64,000 nucleotides of DNA from Lewinellaceae bacterium. GTDB taxonomy: Bacteria; Bacteroidota; Bacteroidia; Chitinophagales; Saprospiraceae. The DNA lies in the NCBI GenBank assembly GCA_016708875.1, contig JADJFA010000002.1, positions 124,001 through 188,000 of the forward strand, written 5' to 3'. The position numbers and the translations under genes are program-made. Positions 62,091 to 64,000 of this stretch are shown one piece after another. Each line of letters opens with the position of its first letter. Within the stretch, counting starts at the first letter, position 1. Under the pieces are notes generated by a model that made no database searches, was not told the DNA's origin, and worked only from the letters and a program-made list of their open reading frames with translations.

Positions 62091-64000
62091 TCACCCCGCC
62101 TCAAATACCATTTCCCCCTGCCCCAATTTCCTGAAATCCACCGGAGTAACCGCCGAAACGCCCTGCTCGGGCATGTACACCCCATAAATCGTGTCAACTG
62201 CCGTCATCGTCGCTTTGTTGTGGGTCACCACGATGAATTGCGATTCCTTGGAGAACTGACGGATGATGCGGTTGAATTTGTCAATATTCGCATCGTCCAG
62301 CGGGGCATCCACCTCGTCGAAGATGCAGAAGGGCGCAGGTTTAAGCAGGTAAAGCGCAAAAAGCAGGGCTATGGCCGTGAGGGTTTTTTCTCCCCCGGAT
62401 AGTTGCGCGATGGTTTGTGGTCGCTTGCCTTTGGGCTTGGCAATGATGACGATATCCGAATCCAGGGGATTGTCCGGGTTGCTCAATAGCAAATCAGCAG
62501 AATCATCCTCCGTGAAAAGTGTTCTGAATACATTGATGAAATTCTCCCGTACCTGGGCGAATGATTCGAGGAAGCGTGCAGTAGCCGTTTCCTCGATTTC
62601 TTTCATGGTTTGCACCAGATTTTCCTTGGCCGTCAGGATATCATCCCGCTGCCCGGCAATGGTGTCGTGGCGCTCTTTTATCTCATTGTACGCCTCGATG
62701 GCCATGGGGTTTATTTCGCCGTAATTGTCTAACCGGCGTTTGAGATTATTCACGTCGCGTTCGAGCGTATCTCGTTGATATTCAGGGTTTGGTTCCTGAT
62801 TAATCACATCGTTCACACCAATGCCAAACTCCGCCCGCAGCCGCTCGCCGATGGCAGTAATCTCAAATTTTACATCGTTGAACTTTTCTTTCAGCCGGTT
62901 CACCAATACCTGCAAGTCTTGTTGCTTGCGGAAATTGTCGCGTTGTTTGTTCTCCAGTTCATGGATTTCGTTGCGGGCTTTAAAATAGGCCTGTTCTACC
63001 CCACTGAGTGCCGCTTCCTTTTCTTTTTTCTCTGTGTAGGCGGTAGTCAATTCCAGCGTAATGCGTTGGATATCAGCCTCTATAAGGCCAACTTCGTCGT
63101 TGTTTCGCGCAAGATTGGTCTGTGCTGTGGCCAGGGTTTGGCGCAGATCATTTCGGCGGTTTTCGCGGAAAGTAAGTTCCTGTCGAAGTGTGTTCACCTT
63201 GTTTTGCTGCCGGATGAACTCTATGTTTTTTTGGTTGTAATCGGCACTGGCGTGGCTGAGTTGTTCTGCTACATCGCGGAAGGAGCCATCAGCACTGGTA
63301 AGGCGTTCGCGGAGCGCCTCGGCAGCAGCGGTTTTGCTGGTCAATACCGTTTCGATCAGTGCGTTGCTTTCCGTCAGATTTTTTATGCGCTGATTGGCAT
63401 CACCCGCCTGTTCATCAAAATTGGCTACAAAGGCCGCAATGTTGTCCAATTTTGCCTGCATCCCGGCCTTTTCCTGACTAAGGCGGTTATGTACTTCGCG
63501 CTCCCGTTGCAACATGGCCGATTGGTCGGCATTTCGCAAAGCGGAGATGTGGGTGCGCAGGGTGCTGAGTTGCGTATTGAGTTGGTTTTCAGTGCTTTCT
63601 AATTTTTTGATCTCCGTTTCAAGGATTTCGAGGTTCTTCTTGCGGCCAATTTTTTTGCCTTCAAAAAGCCCAACCGAACCACCCGACATGGAGAATTTGC
63701 GCTTAACGAAAGTGCCCGATTTTGAGAGAATCGTCAATTCGGAATTGGAATTCGCAGATGTTACCGCTTCTTCGGAAATGACCACATTTTCCAACAAAAA
63801 CTCCATCAAAGGGCGATACTGTGCTTCGACTTCCACCACATCAACTGCTCGAATTCCACCGGGCAAAAGCGAGAGCGGAGCCTGATAGTCCCGAAAAGCA
63901 TCCAACATGAAAAAATTTGCGCGGCCTTTTTGGCTCTGCCCCAGCAACTCGATGGCTTTCATAGCCTCAGCGGCATTGGGCACCACGTAATAGTTGAGGT
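62091..64000 (-). CDS. smc: Chromosome segregation protein SMC, C-terminal part (runs off the window)
   Basis: About 636 C-terminal residues; the frame stays open to the window end, so the N-terminal ATPase half and first coiled coil lie outside. The visible part starts in the hinge (FFMLDAFRDY, LLPGGIRAVDVVE). A long coiled coil follows to about residue 430, then the C-terminal head with signature LSGGEKTLTAIALLFAL and Walker B PFCIFDEVDAPLDDANIDKF. SMC dimers with ScpAB organise chromosomes. The gene is core and marks the right border of the peptide locus. Confidence 0.96.
   Translation of the reverse strand, partial: LNYYVVPNAAEAMKAIELLGQSQKGRANFFMLDAFRDYQAPLSLLPGGIRAVDVVEVEAQYRPLMEFLLENVVISEEAVTSANSNSELTILSKSGTFVKRKFSMSGGSVGLFEGKKIGRKKNLEILETEIKKLESTENQLNTQLSTLRTHISALRNADQSAMLQREREVHNRLSQEKAGMQAKLDNIAAFVANFDEQAGDANQRIKNLTESNALIETVLTSKTAAAEALRERLTSADGSFRDVAEQLSHASADYNQKNIEFIRQQNKVNTLRQELTFRENRRNDLRQTLATAQTNLARNNDEVGLIEADIQRITLELTTAYTEKKEKEAALSGVEQAYFKARNEIHELENKQRDNFRKQQDLQVLVNRLKEKFNDVKFEITAIGERLRAEFGIGVNDVINQEPNPEYQRDTLERDVNNLKRRLDNYGEINPMAIEAYNEIKERHDTIAGQRDDILTAKENLVQTMKEIEETATARFLESFAQVRENFINVFRTLFTEDDSADLLLSNPDNPLDSDIVIIAKPKGKRPQTIAQLSGGEKTLTAIALLFALYLLKPAPFCIFDEVDAPLDDANIDKFNRIIRQFSKESQFIVVTHNKATMTAVDTIYGVYMPEQGVSAVTPVDFRKLGQGEMVFEAG

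Overview
Organism. The window looks chromosomal and comes from a Bacteroidota member, probably Saprospiraceae-like. Evidence: several secreted proteins end in type IX secretion (T9SS) sorting domains; promoters fit the Bacteroidota -7 box TAnnTTTG; there is a bacillithiol gene (bshC), a FecI/FecR pair, a TonB receptor with a carboxypeptidase-like N-domain, and Rho with a long Arg/Asp/Asn/Gln-rich insert. The family-level placement is inference.

Layout. 0.3-8.5 kb: small coiled-coil protein, interrupted aspartic protease, FAD/Fe-S oxidoreductase, MacB-like permease, envelope proteins, PlsC-like acyltransferase. 8.5-20.6 kb: bshC, LolE-like permease, M28 peptidase, GH25 lysozyme, rho, serS, secreted deiminase, Crp/Fnr regulator. 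20.9-24.8 kb: ECF sigma/FecR pair, an unknown ~500-aa protein and a duplicated promoter region. 25.4-33.7 kb: M16 peptidase, Uma2 protein, fused oligopeptide ABC ATPase, delta-60 repeat protein, partial duplicate of the ATPase, LAS-type peptidase. 33.7-45.8 kb: tandem AAA+ protein, aminotransferase, TonB receptor, 2OG-Fe oxygenase, S41-like lipoprotein, haloperoxidase with a MopE-like tail. 46.1-53.0 kb: two large T9SS surface proteins. 53.2-62.1 kb: a peptide natural-product locus. 62.1-64.0 kb: 3' end of smc.

Main discovery. The 53.2-62.1 kb locus carries 20 tiny genes (18 fully intact), mostly 20 codons, missed by ordinary gene calling. Each encodes a minimal 15-residue double-glycine-type leader (spacing L-S/T-x-x-Q-x-x-x-I-x-G-G) and a core usually of only five residues. 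Predicted cores include GVTLN, GFTVN, GISLN, GWTLN, GIKLQ, GPILQ and GFRWN; every intact core ends in Asn or Gln. Most copies are preceded by the same ~35-40 nt transcribed element, and three matching promoters drive the sub-arrays. Between the two arrays lie an asparagine-synthetase-like enzyme with no glutaminase Cys and a possible leader-binding C-terminal domain, an ABC exporter with an intact C39 leader peptidase, and an HlyD-type partner. The likely pathway is leader recognition, ATP-dependent amide or macrolactam formation on a pentapeptide, leader removal and export. This would be an ultrashort RiPP library with lasso-cyclase-like chemistry but no McjB-type protease.

Data quality. About a dozen genes, including the essential serS and the core gene bshC, are broken by one-base indels, mostly in homopolymers. 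Many are therefore probably sequencing errors, and genes are annotated here across those breaks.
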